Assembly (NCBI RefSeq): GCF_009856605.1
Contig: NZ_CP047242.1
Span: 1,176,001-1,240,000, forward strand
Origin: Trichormus variabilis 0441
GTDB taxonomy: Bacteria > Cyanobacteriota > Cyanobacteriia > Cyanobacteriales > Nostocaceae
Direction of reading: 5' to 3'
DNA: 64,000 nucleotides
Below are positions 37,624 through 46,913 of the stretch, piece after piece. Every line of letters begins with the position of its first letter. Within the stretch, counting starts at the first letter, position 1. The notes below the pieces were generated by a model, which saw nothing but the letters and a program-made list of their open reading frames with translations, was not told the DNA's origin and made no database searches. A program made the position numbers and the translations under genes.

Positions 37624-37647
37624 ACTAATCACCGACCGATTTATCGG
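37624..37647. promoter_or_regulatory. 24-bp palindrome, site 2
   Basis: ACTAATCACC-GACC-GATTTATCGG; on the other strand its centre matches the AAATCGGTCGG of site 5. About 190 bases upstream of the ferredoxin gene. The left arm is degenerate. Confidence 0.5.
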
Positions 37648-37960
37648 AGATTGACTTAGCAGTATTGCACGGTGCTAGAGAAAATTCAAGTCTTTCGCCA
37701 TTAAAATATATGATTAACTAAATTTATTAAATGCTAACAGTTAGTAAAGCTAAGCTTAATTTGATACTTCGTACTTGATTTGGATGCGTAGGCCGTCGTA
37801 GACATCGCTCAAACCTACCTTAACATTCTCCGTCAACCCCCCAGTGCTTGGACATAGGAAATAGAATTGCGTCCTTGGGGAGAAAAATCTTGAACAAGAA
37901 TTAGTATCATTCCTACTTGATTTTTATAGTTGTTTGTGAGAAAGTCTATTTTAATAAAAT

Positions 37961-37984
37961 ACAGTAAATCGATAGATTTATTGT
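37961..37984. promoter_or_regulatory. 24-bp palindrome, site 3
   Basis: ACAGTAAATC-GATA-GATTTATTGT, with arms matching at nine of ten positions. It lies 530 bases before the 38515 gene and the same distance from the ferredoxin gene. Confidence 0.65.
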
Positions 37985-38247
37985 AGTTAATATTTATTGG
38001 CAGACAGGTAATCATAGAATAAGTGTTGTTTAACACTTATTTGTCACTGGATATGCCTTAAAAATAGAAAACAGGGAAAGAATATTTTTATACGTTCCTT
38101 GTGAATTCTATTTATGAACTAAGAGTGCAAAAGTCTTCCTTTGGGACTTTGGGTGAAACTCTTAAATAACATTGTCAGCAACACCAAATTATTTATGCAA
38201 TAAGTCTATTAATGATACCAATTTGAAAAGAGAATGCGACAAATAAA

Positions 38248-38289
38248 GTAGAGACGCGATTCACGCGTCTTCACCCAATGATGTGTTGC
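38248..38289. repeat. Interspersed palindrome, copy B
   Basis: GTAGAGACGCGATTCACGCG then TCTTCACCC and AATGATGTGTTGC, a near-copy of 26172-26213. Confidence 0.8.
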
Positions 38290-38514
38290 AATCATTAATT
38301 GAATTGGTATGAGTAGCGTCAACTGATGCTGTTGTGACTACCAAAGTTAGCATCTGTAAAATCACAGAATTGATATCAAATTCATTTGCTCACCTATTTT
38401 TTATTGATAGGTGTAGTAACTTATTTTGTTCAGATGTATAAACTTGGTTTTACCAGGAAAATTGTCATGTCTCAAGCCAAATTAAGACCAACAAATAACT
38501 AATAGGAATTTACC

Positions 38515-39558
38515 ATGCACCAACCATTTGAACCACAAAGACGAAAAGTTTTACAAGGATTATTAACATATTCAGCCTTAGGATTATCTGGTTTTGCTGC
38601 CCCGATAATTGGAGACATATTACAAGCCAATGCTCAGACAAAACGGTCAGGAGTTAATACTAAAACAGTTCGAGTGGGTTATCAAACTTCTGGAGATTTA
38701 GTCAAAATCAAAAAAGTTTTAGAACCACGACTCAAATCTATCGGTGTGGATATAGAATGGACACCATTTCCGGCGGGACCCCAACTGTTAGAAGCTATGA
38801 ATGTAGGTAGGGTTGATATTGGTTCAGTGGGAGAAACACCACCAATATTTGCTCAAGCAGCAGGTGCGCCACTGGTGTATATCGCTGGACGCAAACCTAG
38901 CAAGGGTGAAGGTAGTGCGATCATTGTCAGAAAAAACTCACCTATTAAGAGAGTTGCAGACCTCAAAGGTCAGAAAGTAGTTTTTCAAAAAGGATCAGCA
39001 TCACACTATCTACTTGTCAGTGCTTTAAAAGAAGCAGGTTTGAAATTTAAGGATATTCAAGCCATCAGTTTAGCACCTGCGGAAGCTCGTGATGCCTTCC
39101 TGCAAGAAAAAATAGATGCGTGGGTAACATGGGACCCCTTCTATGCTTTTGTGCAGAAAAATGCTGGCGCTCGCACTTTAAGAAATGCGGCTGGAATTGC
39201 TACTCAAGGTGGGTTTTATCTATCACGGCGCGAATTTGCTGTCCAAAATCCTGAAGTGGTGAAGGTAATTTTAGATGAGATAGACAAACTAGGACGATGG
39301 GCAGAAAGTAACCCTAAAGAAGTAGTGAAAATTCTGGCTCCTGAACTGAAGCTGGAACCGTCACTTTTAGAAACTGTGGTGCGCCGACGCACTTATGGAT
39401 TAAGAAGACTTACTCCTTCTCTAGTTGCTGAACAACAGCGCATTGCAGATTTATTTTACGCAGAGAAGATTATACCGAAGAAAATTGATATTAGACAGGC
39501 ATTACTTACTTCTCAACAATATGCAGCGATCACGCCTCAGCGTATTAGTGGCCGATAG
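38515..39558 (+). CDS. SsuA-type ABC substrate-binding protein 1 (Tat leader)
   Basis: 347 residues. The leader QRRKVLQGLLTYSALGLSGF carries a twin-arginine motif, then AQTKRSG. The mature domain has VRVGYQTSGDLVKIKKVLEPRL, FPAGPQLLEAMNVGRVDIGSVGETPPIFAQAAG and DAWVTWDPF, the pattern of aliphatic sulfonate/taurine binding proteins. Tat export suggests folding before secretion. A tandem paralogue follows 71 bases later. No permease or ATPase gene is in the window. Confidence 0.88.
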   Translation: MHQPFEPQRRKVLQGLLTYSALGLSGFAAPIIGDILQANAQTKRSGVNTKTVRVGYQTSGDLVKIKKVLEPRLKSIGVDIEWTPFPAGPQLLEAMNVGRVDIGSVGETPPIFAQAAGAPLVYIAGRKPSKGEGSAIIVRKNSPIKRVADLKGQKVVFQKGSASHYLLVSALKEAGLKFKDIQAISLAPAEARDAFLQEKIDAWVTWDPFYAFVQKNAGARTLRNAAGIATQGGFYLSRREFAVQNPEVVKVILDEIDKLGRWAESNPKEVVKILAPELKLEPSLLETVVRRRTYGLRRLTPSLVAEQQRIADLFYAEKIIPKKIDIRQALLTSQQYAAITPQRISGR

Positions 39559-39629
39559 AAAAATTTTGGCATTTTGTAGTTTCTATCCCCTAGCGATCGC
39601 CCTTTACTTCAAAGATATATACCATAGCA

Positions 39630-40673
39630 ATGAAAATACCATTTCTTGATCAACGGCGTAAATTCTTTAAACAGCTTGTACAATATTCAGCATTAGGATT
39701 ATTTACTTTCTCAACACCCCTAGTAGGTAGCTTATTACAGAGTACTCAAGCCCAAACCCAACGAGGATTTGTTGCCAAAGAAATCAACTTAGCTTATCAA
39801 ACTTCTGGTGATATTGTTAAAGTCCGAAAAGTTGTAGAGCCACGGTTTAAAGCTTTGGGTATCAAAGTGAATTGGGTAGGGCCATTCCCAGCCGGGCCGC
39901 AATTGATAGAAGCAATGAACGCAGGTAGAGTTGATATTGGTACTGTGGGAGAAACACCGCCAATATTTTCCCAAGCCGCAGGCATCACAGAAGTTATCTA
40001 CATTGCTGGACGCACTCCTAGTCGGGGTCAAAACCAAGGTGTTGTAGTCAGAGCTGATTCTCCGATTAAAAAATTAGCTGATATTAAAGGGAAAAAAGTT
40101 GCTTTTCAGAGGGGATCAAATGCACATTATTTACTAGCAAAAGCTTTACAAGAAGTGGGCTTAAAAATTAGTGATGTGCAAATTGTTGGTTTAACTCCAT
40201 CAGAAGCTCGTGATGCTTTCATTCAAAACAAAGTGGATGTTTGGGTAGCTAGTGACCCATTCTTAGCTCTGGTGGAAAAAATTATTCCGATTCGCAATTT
40301 GAGGAATGCAGCCAAAATTAACACATTGGGTGGATTTTACCTGGGTAGACGTAGATTTGTCACTCAAAATCCTGAATTGGTAAGGGTGTTTTTAGAAGAA
40401 GCAGACAAGGTAGGCGAATGGGCAGAAAAAAATCCCACTGAAGTTGCTAAGGCTTTTGCACCGGAACTGAAATTGGAAGTATCAGTTTTAGAAAAGGTAG
40501 CACGCCGACGTACTTATCGCTTAAGAAGACTCTCACCTGCGATTATTGCTGAACAACAACGGGTAGCTGATTTTTACTTTCAAGAAAAAATAATTCCCCG
40601 CAAAATAAACATTCAGGATGCACTACTACCGCCACAATTATCGGCAGCAATTACACCCAAGCGTCTGAAATGA
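39630..40673 (+). CDS. SsuA-type ABC substrate-binding protein 2 (Tat leader)
   Basis: 347 residues, clearly a tandem duplicate of the preceding gene: same length, DQRRKFFKQLVQYSALGL leader, FPAGPQLIEAMNAGRVDIGTVGETPPIFSQAAG, ending RRTYRLRRLSPAIIAEQQRVADFY. The ligand pocket probably differs, because the segments between conserved blocks diverge. Cotranscription with gene 1 is likely. Sulfonate binding is inferred from family and neighbours. Confidence 0.88.
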   Translation: MKIPFLDQRRKFFKQLVQYSALGLFTFSTPLVGSLLQSTQAQTQRGFVAKEINLAYQTSGDIVKVRKVVEPRFKALGIKVNWVGPFPAGPQLIEAMNAGRVDIGTVGETPPIFSQAAGITEVIYIAGRTPSRGQNQGVVVRADSPIKKLADIKGKKVAFQRGSNAHYLLAKALQEVGLKISDVQIVGLTPSEARDAFIQNKVDVWVASDPFLALVEKIIPIRNLRNAAKINTLGGFYLGRRRFVTQNPELVRVFLEEADKVGEWAEKNPTEVAKAFAPELKLEVSVLEKVARRRTYRLRRLSPAIIAEQQRVADFYFQEKIIPRKINIQDALLPPQLSAAITPKRLK

Positions 40674-40872
40674 TTGCGATCGCATCCCTAATCTAATGAA
40701 TTGATTGAGTGATTGGTGCAAAATTTATTTTCACGAACAAATTGTCAGCATTTTTCTCAACCGTCGTCTTGCCAGGTTCCTGCTAACAGTACTTTTTACT
40801 GTTCATGCTAATGGATCAGTGAAGCAAAATCTCATCCGAAAATTTTATTTCCTCACAATAGAGATTCATCCT

Positions 40873-42693
40873 ATGCAACCCGATCACGATTTTGATCAAG
40901 CTTCTCAAGAGCAGAATGAAACAACAAATCCTCAATCTCGTAGTAGTGGAAAAAGACGTGGTAGACTTTTTGGGCGAGACGGTGTTAGTAGACGTTTATT
41001 TCTTGGTCACGCTGGTTTGTTTACTGCTACTAGCGTTGTGACTGGGATGATCGGTTCGTCTTTCTCAGGTTCCAAACAGGGAGATATTGCACAAGCTAGA
41101 GAAATTGCTCAGGGTAGATATCGTGTTCGAGATTTTAACTATATAAAATTTCGTCAGCAAGCCTTTCAAGTCCGTCTCCAAGCAGCGCAAAATAATCGGC
41201 AAATTGATATCCCACCCCATCCTACCAATGGCGATGAGGAACGCTATGCCAACAAAATTGCTACAGACACGAGGGGATTACCACACGATCAAAGAGGCGA
41301 AGTTGATCTGCAAGCTTATGATTCTTTGATTAGGGCATTAACAACACAGAACCCAGATGATTACGAAAGGATTATTTTGGGTGGTACAAGGAAGTTAGTG
41401 AATCCTCAAGGGCCGTTGGCAATTAGTTTAGAAGGCATCAATGCTTCTCAGATAGCAGTTCCACCGCCACCAACCCTAAATAGTGCAGAACAAGCGGCAG
41501 AGGCGATTGAACTCTACTGGCAGGCTTTATTAAGGGATGTGCCTTTCAGTCGATTTGCTCAAGATCCGAATGTCGCCGCAGCGATCGCCGAACTTAATAG
41601 CCTACCGGAGTTCCGGGGGCCAAAACAGAACGGTTTTGTCACTCCGCAAACTTTATTTCGTGGTAGCGTTATCTATGTTGATCAGCGCGATCGCTCAGGT
41701 AGGACAACAAAATACGTTACTCCTCCAGGAGTGCTAGATGGCCCCCACATTTCCCAATTTCTGTTACGGGAAATTCCTTACAATACTCAATTCATTTCAC
41801 CCTTGATTCGTACTGCTCTAGCTGGTAAGGAGAATGATTTTCTCACTAATTACAATGAATGGCTAACTGTCCAGAATGGAGGTAGTTCTGGCAAGTCCAT
41901 TAAGTTCGATCCCACACGCCGTTTTGTTTTTACTGTTCGTGATCTGAGCGAACTATCACGTATTGGTGGGGCTTTGTTCTTTGGAGCTTTGTTAATTCTC
42001 AATAGCATTAGCGCACCGTTAAATCCAGGAAATCCCTATATCAACTCCAAAACTCAAGTTGGTTCTGCTGCTACCTTTGCATCGGCACATTTTCAAGCCT
42101 TACTCAACTTAGCTCCCTCGCGGGCAATCAGAGCTTCTTATTGGCAAAAGTTTTACGTACATCGACGTTTACGACCAGAAGCTTATGGTGGATTGGTTTA
42201 TAACAACATTGTCAATGGAACTAGTTATCCGATTAATTCCCAAGTCTTCAATTCCACAGCCTTAGCTCGCACCTTCAGCACTTTTGGTACTTATTTGTTA
42301 CCCCATGCGTACCCAGAAGGCGCACCATTCCACTCTTCTTACACTGGTGGTGCTGCTTCGATTGCGGGTGTGCAAGCTACGTTGTTGAAAGCCTTTTTTA
42401 ATGAGAATTTTGTGATTCCCAATCCTGTAGAACCTGATCCCAATGACCCCACCAAACTAATTCCCTACAGTGGCCCAGCTTTGACAGTCGGTGGTGAGTT
42501 GAATAAACTGGCGACGAACTATTACATCGGTCGTGGTCATGGCGGTATTCATTGGCGTTCCGATGGTGCAGCTGGCTTAGCGTTAGGTGAGGAAGTTGCT
42601 ATCAGTATTCTTAGAGATGAAAGACTGGGATACAACGAACGGTTTAATGGTTTTACCTTCACCAAATTTGACGGTACAAGAGTGACTGTCTAA
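40873..42693 (+). CDS. Vanadium-haloperoxidase-like protein with altered PSGH loop
   Basis: 606 residues from ATG 40873 (MQPDHDFDQASQ); the longer frame is not credible. A Tat motif SRRLFLGHAG near residue 40 means export. Vanadate-pocket residues: K426 and R434P (YWQKFYVHRRLRP), R554 and H560 in GRGHGGIHWRSD (R-x5-H-x3-D, intact). In characterised bromoperoxidases the loop reads THPSYPSGHA. Here it is FHSSYTGGAA, so the first His is kept (H487) but Ser-Gly-His becomes Gly-Gly-Ala (G492-A494). The acid-base His is missing. It may use another substrate, or be a phosphatase or inactive relative. Confidence 0.85.
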   Translation: MQPDHDFDQASQEQNETTNPQSRSSGKRRGRLFGRDGVSRRLFLGHAGLFTATSVVTGMIGSSFSGSKQGDIAQAREIAQGRYRVRDFNYIKFRQQAFQVRLQAAQNNRQIDIPPHPTNGDEERYANKIATDTRGLPHDQRGEVDLQAYDSLIRALTTQNPDDYERIILGGTRKLVNPQGPLAISLEGINASQIAVPPPPTLNSAEQAAEAIELYWQALLRDVPFSRFAQDPNVAAAIAELNSLPEFRGPKQNGFVTPQTLFRGSVIYVDQRDRSGRTTKYVTPPGVLDGPHISQFLLREIPYNTQFISPLIRTALAGKENDFLTNYNEWLTVQNGGSSGKSIKFDPTRRFVFTVRDLSELSRIGGALFFGALLILNSISAPLNPGNPYINSKTQVGSAATFASAHFQALLNLAPSRAIRASYWQKFYVHRRLRPEAYGGLVYNNIVNGTSYPINSQVFNSTALARTFSTFGTYLLPHAYPEGAPFHSSYTGGAASIAGVQATLLKAFFNENFVIPNPVEPDPNDPTKLIPYSGPALTVGGELNKLATNYYIGRGHGGIHWRSDGAAGLALGEEVAISILRDERLGYNERFNGFTFTKFDGTRVTV

Positions 42694-42818
42694 ATCCAAG
42701 GGACTTTTTCTCACGGTCGTCGCTGTTCTCCATACTCCAATTAGCAACAAAAACCAGTTAAGGGATGAGACTTGATTTTATCTAAATACTTGTGATACTC
42801 TGCCTTCATCCATAAATC

Positions 42819-42842
42819 ACAGTTACTTGATAGATTAACCGT
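42819..42842. promoter_or_regulatory. 24-bp palindrome, site 4
   Basis: ACAGTTACTT-GATA-GATTAACCGT, 43 bases before the methyltransferase start, in the promoter of a four-gene operon. Confidence 0.65.
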
Positions 42843-42885
42843 AGTTTTTGAATACACAGTGTGCATCAAATGGGAATTAGCCCTT

Positions 42886-43542
42886 ATGCCGAAAGATTGG
42901 TATGAATGGCACGACCTCTACAACACTGAGCCAAAATTGCAGCAGCGTCTAGAAATCGTGCGGGAATATATTGCTTATAGCTTAAATGCCTTACCAGATG
43001 GGGCTATTCGGATAGTGAGTGTCTGTGCGGGTGATGGGCGAGATTTACTAGGAACTTTAAAAAACCACCCCCGGATAAATGACGTATACGCACGACTTGT
43101 TGAACTCAACCCCCAGTTAGTTGAACGTGGACGAGCAACTATAGAATCATTGGGTTTAGCCAAGCAAATTGAGTTGATCAACGGTGATGCAACTCTCGCT
43201 ACTAACTATGTAGGAGCAGTACCCGCAGATATTGTGATTGTGTGCGGTGTCTTTGGCAATCTGGCTGAGGAAGCAGAACTCAATCGCTTACTAGATAACC
43301 TGAGTTTTCTGAGTAAACCAGGTGCTTTTGTGATCTGGACTCGTGGACACTCTAATGGTATTCCCTACTCTGACAATGTGCGGAAAATTTTAAGTGCATC
43401 TGGATTTGAGGAAATTAGCTTTAACCTAACAGCCACGGGAGATATGGGCGTAGGTCTTCATCGATACATCGGTGAAAATTTACCTGAACCCAAAGAGCAA
43501 CAGTTATTTGTGTTTTCGGGCGTTCCTAGAGCAGCGAGGTAA
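42886..43542 (+). CDS. Class I SAM-dependent methyltransferase
   Basis: About 219 residues from ATG 42886 (MPKDWYEWHDLYNT); a longer frame starts 27 bases earlier. IRIVSVCAGDGRDLLG is motif I of the SAM fold, and ELNPQLVERG and DIVIVCGVFGNL follow. These WYEWHDLY proteins resemble a bacterial family near putative rRNA or small-molecule methyltransferases. It ends two bases before the GST-like gene and heads an operon with the second flavoprotein/ferredoxin module. Substrate unknown. Confidence 0.8.
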   Translation: MPKDWYEWHDLYNTEPKLQQRLEIVREYIAYSLNALPDGAIRIVSVCAGDGRDLLGTLKNHPRINDVYARLVELNPQLVERGRATIESLGLAKQIELINGDATLATNYVGAVPADIVIVCGVFGNLAEEAELNRLLDNLSFLSKPGAFVIWTRGHSNGIPYSDNVRKILSASGFEEISFNLTATGDMGVGLHRYIGENLPEPKEQQLFVFSGVPRAAR

Positions 43543-43544
43543 AA

Positions 43545-44768
43545 ATGTCTATTCAAAACACGGTATCAGGTTGGGAAGAACTTTTAGCAACTGCTAGAAA
43601 CCATACTTCTGCGCGTCGGGTCAAAAGGCCAGGGCAATCTCCTTCTACTGCACCCATCCCCAGTAGTTTACATAAACTCCCGCCAAATACAGAACCACCA
43701 GTCCTGCTTTACCGAGATACTAATTCCTGGTGTCCTTTCTGCGAGCGAGTTTGGTTCGCACTGGAAGAAAAAGAAATTCCCTTTGCTACAGAGTTTATTG
43801 ATTTAAGTAACAAACCCAAATGGTATACCGATTTAGTTCCGACAACGCTTGTCCCAGGGGCAAAAATTGAGGGGAAATTAGTATATGAATCCAAAGATAT
43901 TCTCTTGGCTTTAGAAGAAAAGTTTCCTCATCCTGCCTTATTACCAGAAAATCCAGAGGAAAACGCTGTTGCTAGACAGTTGGTTGAGGAGGCGGATACT
44001 AATGGTTTTAGGAGTATTGCTTTCAAATTCCTGAGAGAAGCGCCTGTAGATGTTGATGAGTTGGCAAAGTTACAGGCAGAGTTTGAAGCTCAGTTAGATG
44101 AACTTGAGCAAACTTTGGCGAAGTATCCCGGCCCTTACTTTGTTAGTACGTTTAGCTTGGTAGATATTATGTATAGCCCCCATCTGGATAGATTGGCGGC
44201 TAATTTACCTGTGTATCGGGGGTATCACATCAAAGGAAATCCGCGTTTTCCTCGGATTAATGCTTGGTTTAACGCACTGAATCAGCGTCCGGCTTATCAC
44301 AGGGTGAAGTCGGATAATATTACCAATAATTTACTGTTGCGTCGCCGATGGGGAGTGGAACCCATTGGTAATCCTTTACCTCTGGATGTGGCCGATAGTG
44401 AGAAAATTCAATATAGAGCCGAAGCGGCTGAGAGATTGAGCGATAATCGGGAAGTGGCGATCGCAGATATTATCAAAAACTCTGGAGTCCAAGCTTTAGC
44501 CGCAGATGGTGACTTTACCACAGTTAAAGAGGCAGTTGATTTTCATTTGCGACAACTGGCTGATTATTTACTTCATGGTAATGGTGAAACTTTAGCCGGT
44601 GGTCGGACAGGTGGTAAAAATAGCACTGTTGATCCTATTTTCGCTGCTGTGGGAGCGATCGCTTTTGCATATTTGAGAAATCGCATTTGCGCTCCTCGTG
44701 ATATGAGTGCTGGTGCAGCAACGGCGTTTCGAGCGGCAATTGATAAATTGTTGGCTTCTGTTTATTAA
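43545..44768 (+). CDS. Two-domain GST/glutaredoxin-like protein, CPFC active site
   Basis: 407 residues, far longer than a normal GST. Residues about 52-130 are a thioredoxin-type GST domain with SWCPFCERVW (C63, C66), as in Omega-class GSTs and plant dehydroascorbate reductase. Residues about 130-270 are the helical GST C-domain. The last 125 residues (DSEKIQYRAEAAERLSDNRE to DKLLASVY) are an extra helical domain I do not recognise. Thiol-disulfide exchange or deglutathionylation is likely. Second gene of the operon. Confidence 0.8.
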   Translation: MSIQNTVSGWEELLATARNHTSARRVKRPGQSPSTAPIPSSLHKLPPNTEPPVLLYRDTNSWCPFCERVWFALEEKEIPFATEFIDLSNKPKWYTDLVPTTLVPGAKIEGKLVYESKDILLALEEKFPHPALLPENPEENAVARQLVEEADTNGFRSIAFKFLREAPVDVDELAKLQAEFEAQLDELEQTLAKYPGPYFVSTFSLVDIMYSPHLDRLAANLPVYRGYHIKGNPRFPRINAWFNALNQRPAYHRVKSDNITNNLLLRRRWGVEPIGNPLPLDVADSEKIQYRAEAAERLSDNREVAIADIIKNSGVQALAADGDFTTVKEAVDFHLRQLADYLLHGNGETLAGGRTGGKNSTVDPIFAAVGAIAFAYLRNRICAPRDMSAGAATAFRAAIDKLLASVY

Positions 44769-44831
44769 TTTTGTGGGCGTTGCTGATGATCAAATTACCT
44801 CGCGCAGAGGCGCAGAGAGTAAGAGAGTTTC

Positions 44832-46523
44832 ATGCTCGAATTTAGCAAAGCTCAAATTTATCAGGAGGGAAGGAAATTGCTAACAGCCTATAGGGAAGAT
44901 GAACTACAACTGAGCGCTGATGTATTGGTAATTGGCGGAGGCCCTGCCGCAGCATGGGCAGCCTGGTCAGCCGCATCCCAAGGAGCCAAAGTCATCATTG
45001 TTGATAAAGGTTTTCTGGGTACGAGTGGTGCGGCGGCGGCCAGTGGTAACGGCATCATGGCTCCTTCTCCAGAGAATTGGGAGAAAGTTGGAGCCGAGCG
45101 TTATCGCATCGGGAAAAACCTCGCTAACTTACGTTGGATTGAACGGGTTATCGAAAAAACTTGGCTGAGTTTGCCTCTGGTGGAAAGTTGGGGCTATCGT
45201 TTCCCTAAAGAAGATGGGGAATCTGTGCGTCAGAGTTATTATGGCCCTGAATATATGCGGGTGCTTCGCAAAAACCTCTTGCGTGTTGGTGTGCAGATTC
45301 TTGATCAAAGTCCTGCCTTAGAGCTTTTATTAGCTGATGACGGCTCGGTGGCAGGTGCAAAAGGTGTACAGAGACAACATCATCGTAGTTATACCGTTCG
45401 TGCTGGTGCAGTAGTCTTGGCTAATGGCGGTTGTGCATTCTTGAGCAAGGCGTTAGGTTGCAATACTAATACAGGTGATGGACTGCTGATGGCAGTAGAA
45501 GCTGGTGGTGAACTCTCTAGTATGGAAGCTTCTAATCACTATGCCATCTCGACGGCTTTTAATGCGACGGTAACTAGAGGTGTTCCCTTTGGTTGGGCTA
45601 GTTATAGCGATGAAGCAGGTAATGATCTCGGTGGTTATGCCAATGGTCGTCGTGATCCTTCTTTCCTACCTAATGCCCTGCTCAAAGGCTCCGTTTATGC
45701 TCGTTTAGATCGAGCTACGCCTGAAGTTAAGGCAGTGATTGAAAAATCTCATTTCATCGCTTTTCTACCTTATAAAAAAGCTGGTATTGACCCCTATACA
45801 GAACGAGTGCCTGTGACACTGGTTCTGGAAGGGACAGTCCGTGGGACAGGTGGAATCAGGATTGTGGATGATACTTGTGCTACAAAGGTTCCTGGCTTAT
45901 ATGCGGCGGGTGATGCAGCATCGCGGGAGTTTTTAGCCGGTTTAGCTTCTGGGGGTGGCGGCCCCAATGCTGCCTGGGCAATCTCGACAGGGCAATGGGC
46001 AGGAGCAGGGGCAGCTGCTTTTGCCAAGAGTTTGGGCGCTCATCCTCATGAACGGGTGGCGCGTCCGGCTGGTCAAGTGGGATTGCGCTCATCTTCTCCT
46101 ACTTCCGCAACATTCGATAACGAGGCGATTGTGCATGGTGTACAAGCCCAGATGTTTCCGTTGGAGAAGAATTACTTGCGGTCTGAGCAAGGACTTTTAG
46201 ATTCCCTTGCTAAATTAGAAACGCTGTGGCAGCAAGTAAAAGGAAACCCCAAACAAGATACAGTCCGTGATGTAGAATTTTCTCGTCGAGCAGCAGCTCT
46301 GACGGCTGTAGCACGATGGGCATATTTTAGCGCGTTAAACCGCGAGGAAACACGCAGCGAACATATTCGCATAGATTATCCCGAAACCGATCCAAATCAG
46401 CGTTATTACCAAGCTACAGGCGGTTTAGATAAGCTTTGGGTGAGGCGTGATTGGATTACGGATGCTCCTACTAAACAACCAGTAATCACTACTCCCACCA
46501 CATCATCTGTATCAAAGTTATAG
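44832..46523 (+). CDS. AprA-like FAD flavoprotein, module 2
   Basis: 563 residues, paralogue of 35493-37100. DVLVIGGGPAAAWAAWSAASQ, GTSGAAAASGNG, GGCAFLSKALGCNTNTGDGLLMAV, EGTVRGTGGIRIVDDTCATK and AGDAASREFLAG match the APS-reductase/fumarate-reductase flavoprotein family. It has an N-terminal extension of about 20 residues relative to module 1. Third gene of a probable operon; the ferredoxin gene follows after 12 bases. The role in sulfur-compound redox is inferred. Confidence 0.87.
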   Translation: MLEFSKAQIYQEGRKLLTAYREDELQLSADVLVIGGGPAAAWAAWSAASQGAKVIIVDKGFLGTSGAAAASGNGIMAPSPENWEKVGAERYRIGKNLANLRWIERVIEKTWLSLPLVESWGYRFPKEDGESVRQSYYGPEYMRVLRKNLLRVGVQILDQSPALELLLADDGSVAGAKGVQRQHHRSYTVRAGAVVLANGGCAFLSKALGCNTNTGDGLLMAVEAGGELSSMEASNHYAISTAFNATVTRGVPFGWASYSDEAGNDLGGYANGRRDPSFLPNALLKGSVYARLDRATPEVKAVIEKSHFIAFLPYKKAGIDPYTERVPVTLVLEGTVRGTGGIRIVDDTCATKVPGLYAAGDAASREFLAGLASGGGGPNAAWAISTGQWAGAGAAAFAKSLGAHPHERVARPAGQVGLRSSSPTSATFDNEAIVHGVQAQMFPLEKNYLRSEQGLLDSLAKLETLWQQVKGNPKQDTVRDVEFSRRAAALTAVARWAYFSALNREETRSEHIRIDYPETDPNQRYYQATGGLDKLWVRRDWITDAPTKQPVITTPTTSSVSKL

Positions 46524-46535
46524 CAGGAGCAGGTC

Positions 46536-46877
46536 ATGATTGAGCTTGTCAGCCATAAACTCTGTATCAATTGCAATTTGTGCGTCCAAGTTTGTCCTAC
46601 TAATGTCTTTGACTCTGTACCTGACCAACCACCCATAATCGCCCGCAAGGAAGACTGTCAAACTTGTTTTATGTGTGAGGCATATTGTCCTGCGGATGCG
46701 CTCTATGTTGCACCCCAATCTCATACAGATATGGAAATCAATGAGGATGATTTAATTGAAAGTGGCATCATGGGTGAATATCGTCGCCTCTTAGGCTGGG
46801 GATATGGTAGAAAAAGCAATAGTGAATTGGATACAGCTCATAAACTGCGCCAATTACCCCGTCCTTATCAAAGTTAA
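46536..46877 (+). CDS. 2[4Fe-4S] ferredoxin, module 2
   Basis: 113 residues, MIELVSHKLCINCNLCVQVC. Two clusters: C10, C13, C16, C20 and C41, C44, C47, C51. The tail is longer than in the 37135 paralogue. The start is 12 bases after the flavoprotein stop, preceded by AGGAGCAGG. Electron partner of that flavoprotein. Confidence 0.92.
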   Translation: MIELVSHKLCINCNLCVQVCPTNVFDSVPDQPPIIARKEDCQTCFMCEAYCPADALYVAPQSHTDMEINEDDLIESGIMGEYRRLLGWGYGRKSNSELDTAHKLRQLPRPYQS

Positions 46878-46913
46878 TTTGGGTATCTAGGGACTAGATT
46901 TTAACTCATCACT

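Larger units (their letters stand above)
37432..38514. other. Long divergent regulatory gap
   Basis: About 1.1 kb between the ferredoxin gene and the first SsuA-like gene. It contains two 24-bp palindromes (37624, 37961), an interspersed palindrome (38248) and an inverted TTGATATCAA piece near 38370. A leftward frame at 37833-38036 overlaps palindrome 3 and is not credible as a gene. Confidence 0.6.

Noticed and set aside
37833..38036. Leftward 67-codon open frame in the regulatory gap
   Set aside because: AT-rich, no ribosome site, overlaps palindrome site 3, and residue composition is not protein-like.
40705..40872. Long N-terminal extension of the haloperoxidase frame
   Set aside because: It lacks a start context and hides the Tat leader; the ATG at 40873 fits better.
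44832..46877. Assigning dissimilatory APS reductase (AprBA) function
   Set aside because: Only family-level similarity is visible; no sat, qmo or dsr genes, and the organism is an oxygenic phototroph.
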